Assembly (NCBI GenBank): GCA_964429355.1
Contig: CAYSCH010000413.1
Location: 1 to 8,092, forward strand
DNA: 8,092 bases
Reading direction: 5' to 3'
From: JAAYAY01 sp964429355
GTDB taxonomy: Bacteria; Planctomycetota; Planctomycetia; Pirellulales; Thermoguttaceae
Shown here: positions 5,463 to 8,092 of the stretch, piece after piece
Numbering within the stretch: position 1 is the stretch's first letter
Layout of the letters: every line of letters starts with the position of its first letter
Program-made: the position numbers and the translations under genes
Notes under the pieces: generated by a model
Databases searched by the model: none
The model's input: only the letters and a program-made list of their open reading frames with translations
Told to the model about the DNA's origin: nothing

Positions 5463-8092
5463 ATGGCCAAGAAGAAAGCCGTTCCCAAGAAGACCGTCGA
5501 GACCCTCAAGCACGAGGCCGACAAGCGGAAGAACATCCCCACCGCCGAATATCAGTCGGTCGTGAAGGAGGAGCATCAGAACCCAATCCGCGTGGCCTAC
5601 GAGCGCCGCAACCGCGATCTCGACCCGCAGCTCGTCTGGCGGGGGAAGGACGAGCAGGACTGGAGCGACCTGGTGGTCCACGCCCCGCCGCTCTACATCC
5701 AGGAGAAGGTCCATCCCAAGGTGCTGATCGACGACCTCTTGCGCCGCAGCAAAAAGGCCCAGCGGGCGGCCGATCCCCAGGGCCTGCTGTTCCAGGACCT
5801 CTATTCCGACTTCAACGGCATGCCCGACGGCGTCGACAAGACCGACTTCTACCAGCACGACCAGAACTGGTCGAACCGTATGATCCTGGGCGACTCGCTC
5901 CAGGTGATGGCCAGCCTCGCCGAGCGCGAAGGCCTGCGGGGCAAGGTTCAGTGCATCTACATCGACCCGCCCTACGGGATCAAGTTCAACAGCAACTTCC
6001 AGTGGTCGACCACCAGCCGCGACGTGAAAGACGGCAAGGCCGACCACATCACCCGCGAACCGGAACAGGTCAAAGCCTTTCGTGATACGTGGCGCGACGG
6101 TATCCACAGCTACCTCACGTATCTTCGCGACCGGCTTACCGTTGCGCGCGATCTGCTCGCAGATTCCGGCTCCATCTTCGTGCAGATTGGCGATGAGAAT
6201 GTCCACCGAATACGCACACTAATGGATGAAGTTTTTGGGGAACGCAATTTCGTTTCACTCGTCACCGTGGCCAAGACAACCTCATCCACTAACGATTATA
6301 TCTCCGGTGTTGCTGACTATCTGGTCTGGTTTGCCAAGGACGCTCAAAGAACCAAATACCGGACGCCCTATTTTGAGAAGGCTGTCGGTGAGGATGGGGC
6401 CAGCCATTACACCCGAGTCCTTGGTGAGGACGGGACATACCGCGCTGCTACGAAGGAAGAAAAGCTCGGAGTGGCAAAGCTAGTGGGCGGTGAGGTATTC
6501 TTTACCACTTCCGACCTCCAATCAGCAAGTATGGGTAGAGAGAAGGGTGAAGGGGCCGCATCATGGTTTCCAGTGGAGGCCGAGGGCCGCACGTTTCGGC
6601 CAACCATGCAGACCCGCTGGAAGACCAGTGAGCAGGGAATGAAACGCCTGCAGTATGCAGGACGAGTGTTGGTTCAGAAGCAAACGATTCGCTATCGTCG
6701 ACGACTTGACGATTTTGCCGCGTACGCATTGAACAATATCTGGGGCGACCTTGGCGGAGCGACAGATAAGTCCTACGTAGTTGAAACGTCTCCGAGATTG
6801 GTTGCTCGATGTGTTCTGATGACAACCGACCCCGGGGATCTCGTCCTCGACCCGACCTGCGGGAGCGGCACCACCGCGACCGTTGCCGAGCAATGGGGCC
6901 GCCGCTGGATCACCATTGACACTTCGCGAGTGGCCTTGGCGCTTGCTCGCTCGCGCATCATGAGCGCTCGCTATCCCTATTATCTGCTTGCAGATTCTCG
7001 TGACGGCCAGATCAAGGAAGCAGAGGTTACTCGCACTGCCCCGAGCACCGCCACGACGCACGGCAATATCCGCCACGGTTTCGTCTACGAGCGAGTTCCG
7101 CGTATCACCCTCAAGAGGATTGTCGACAACGCCGAGATCGACGTCATCTGGGAGAAATGGCAGCCGACCGTCGGCGACGCCCTCAAACGCCTCAATACGG
7201 CCCTCCGCGGCCACAAGACGCCCTACCGCGTCGCAATGGGCGGACGGCAAGGCAAGGACGTGAAGTTTGATACGGCGGACAGCGCCACGTTCAAGATGCC
7301 CAGCGGCGAAGTCGTGCCCGCCTTCGCCCTGGTCGAATGGGAGGTGCCCCGGGAGCCCTGCGACGACTGGCCCAAGAAGGCCCACAAGCCCTTGGCCGAT
7401 TTCTGGGATGCCCGCATTGCGCGGCAGAAGGAGATTGACGCTTCGATCGCGGCCAAGGCTGAATTCGAGTACCTCTACGACAAGCCCTTCGAAGACAAGA
7501 AGAAGGTTCGTGTGGCCGGCCCCTTCACCGTCGAGAGCCTCAGCCCCCACCGCACCCTCGGCGTCGACGAGAACGATGAGCTGATCGACCCGCTGAAACG
7601 CAGGCTGGGCAGCACGGATCGCGACGCCGGTCAGAGCTTCGAGCAGATGATCCTCGAAAATCTCAAGACGGCCGGAGTCCAGCAGGCCCACAAGGAAGAC
7701 CGGATCACCTTCACCGCCCTCACCCCCTGGCCCGGCGATCTGGTCTGCGCCGAGGGTACCTACCAGGTGGGGGAGACCGACAAGCGAGCCGCGATCTTCA
7801 TCGGCCCCGAGTTCGGCACCGTTCAGCGTGCCGACCTGGTCGCCGCCGCTCGTGAGGCGGGCGACGGCGGCTTCGACGTGCTGATTGCCTGCGCCTTCAA
7901 CTACGAGGCCCACGCCACCGAGTTCAGCAAGCTCGGCCGTATCCCCGTCCTCAAAGCCCGCATGAACGCCGACCTCCACATGGCCGCCGACCTCAAGGCC
8001 ACCGGCAAGGGCAACCTGTTCGTGATCTTCGGCGAGCCCGATATCGACGTCCTGCCCGAGAAAGACGCCAAGCTGCGGGTGAAGATCAACGG
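5463..8092 (+). CDS. mod: Type III-like modification methyltransferase, 3' end outside window
   Basis: Continuous frame of 876 codons from ATG 5463 to the right edge with no stop. The product would methylate adenine N6 (or cytosine N4) at the recognition site and give the Res complex its specificity. The catalytic motif IV, DPPY, is at residues 168-171 (CIYIDPPYGIKF), and the SAM-binding motif I is at 463-470 (DPTCGSGT). This is the beta-type order, as in Type III Mod proteins. The region between about residues 250 and 460 should hold the target recognition part; it includes WFAKD and long stretches with no recognised motif. A large C-terminal extension beyond 550 continues past the window. 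The basic N-terminus MAKKKAVPKKTVETLKHE looks like a genuine start, but the Shine-Dalgarno is lost in the adjacent N gap. The middle of the gene is less GC-rich than its two ends (see findings). It pairs with res at 996-4085. Confidence 0.94.
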   Translation, partial: MAKKKAVPKKTVETLKHEADKRKNIPTAEYQSVVKEEHQNPIRVAYERRNRDLDPQLVWRGKDEQDWSDLVVHAPPLYIQEKVHPKVLIDDLLRRSKKAQRAADPQGLLFQDLYSDFNGMPDGVDKTDFYQHDQNWSNRMILGDSLQVMASLAEREGLRGKVQCIYIDPPYGIKFNSNFQWSTTSRDVKDGKADHITREPEQVKAFRDTWRDGIHSYLTYLRDRLTVARDLLADSGSIFVQIGDENVHRIRTLMDEVFGERNFVSLVTVAKTTSSTNDYISGVADYLVWFAKDAQRTKYRTPYFEKAVGEDGASHYTRVLGEDGTYRAATKEEKLGVAKLVGGEVFFTTSDLQSASMGREKGEGAASWFPVEAEGRTFRPTMQTRWKTSEQGMKRLQYAGRVLVQKQTIRYRRRLDDFAAYALNNIWGDLGGATDKSYVVETSPRLVARCVLMTTDPGDLVLDPTCGSGTTATVAEQWGRRWITIDTSRVALALARSRIMSARYPYYLLADSRDGQIKEAEVTRTAPSTATTHGNIRHGFVYERVPRITLKRIVDNAEIDVIWEKWQPTVGDALKRLNTALRGHKTPYRVAMGGRQGKDVKFDTADSATFKMPSGEVVPAFALVEWEVPREPCDDWPKKAHKPLADFWDARIARQKEIDASIAAKAEFEYLYDKPFEDKKKVRVAGPFTVESLSPHRTLGVDENDELIDPLKRRLGSTDRDAGQSFEQMILENLKTAGVQQAHKEDRITFTALTPWPGDLVCAEGTYQVGETDKRAAIFIGPEFGTVQRADLVAAAREAGDGGFDVLIACAFNYEAHATEFSKLGRIPVLKARMNADLHMAADLKATGKGNLFVIFGEPDIDVLPEKDAKLRVKIN

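Noticed and set aside
4906..5565. Long open frames on both strands through the repeat arrays (for example plus 5047-5565, minus 4632-5147, 4906-5160 and 4931-5254)
   Set aside because: They only translate the repeats into LTRRVS, TRKRG and YASGF-type strings in several frames at once, and some run through the N gap. They have no independent coding signal.
6561..7979. 472-residue minus-strand frame, and the minus frame at 5412-6206
   Set aside because: Antisense shadows of mod; the plus frame carries DPPY and DPTCGSGT in the right order.

Overview
The window looks like a planctomycete chromosome, probably Pirellulales-like. Two things point there. The sequence is GC-rich, and it carries many copies of a short dispersed repeat, core GACGCGTAAGCGAGG. 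In all frames this repeat yields spurious peptides such as 'LTRRVS', 'TRKRG' and 'YASGF', which I recall as a hallmark of Rhodopirellula-type genomes. A short LuxR-type helix-turn-helix gene of a kind I also associate with planctomycetes sits at the left edge. The taxonomic call is an inference.

Layout. (1) 1-217, minus strand: the N-terminal part of a small LuxR-type HTH protein, with a good Shine-Dalgarno, running off the left edge. (2) 218-995: about 780 bp with no convincing gene. It holds a candidate operator dyad for the HTH gene and a candidate promoter with an overlapping palindrome for the operon to the right. (3) 996-4085, plus strand: a complete 1029-residue restriction subunit of a Type III-like restriction-modification system, with an SF2 helicase/ATPase and a C-terminal PD-(D/E)XK nuclease. 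(4) 4082-4310: the broken 5' end of a dinD-like gene, which starts by an ATGA overlap with res. It carries a 1-base deletion and a Trp-to-stop change, and its homology ends exactly where the repeats begin. (5) 4312-5427: a repeat-bounded cassette. It contains an intact-looking REP-associated tyrosine transposase (RAYT, 4467-4958), direct-orientation repeats on both sides of that gene, and then a second array in the opposite orientation with built-in hairpins. A perfect 22-bp inverted repeat marks the outer ends. (6) 5453-5462: ten Ns, an assembly gap. (7) 5463 to the right edge: the modification methyltransferase (mod), beta-type motif order, open through the end of the window.

Reading. The ancestral arrangement was probably one operon, res-dinD-mod. 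A RAYT with its REP-like repeats now lies inside dinD and separates res from mod by about 1.4 kb of strongly self-complementary sequence. Res and Mod both look intact, so the restriction system may still work. The sequence between them may alter the balance of the two subunits. The RAYT-repeat cassette, a planctomycete counterpart of the proteobacterial REPtron/BIME arrangement, is the most interesting object in the window.
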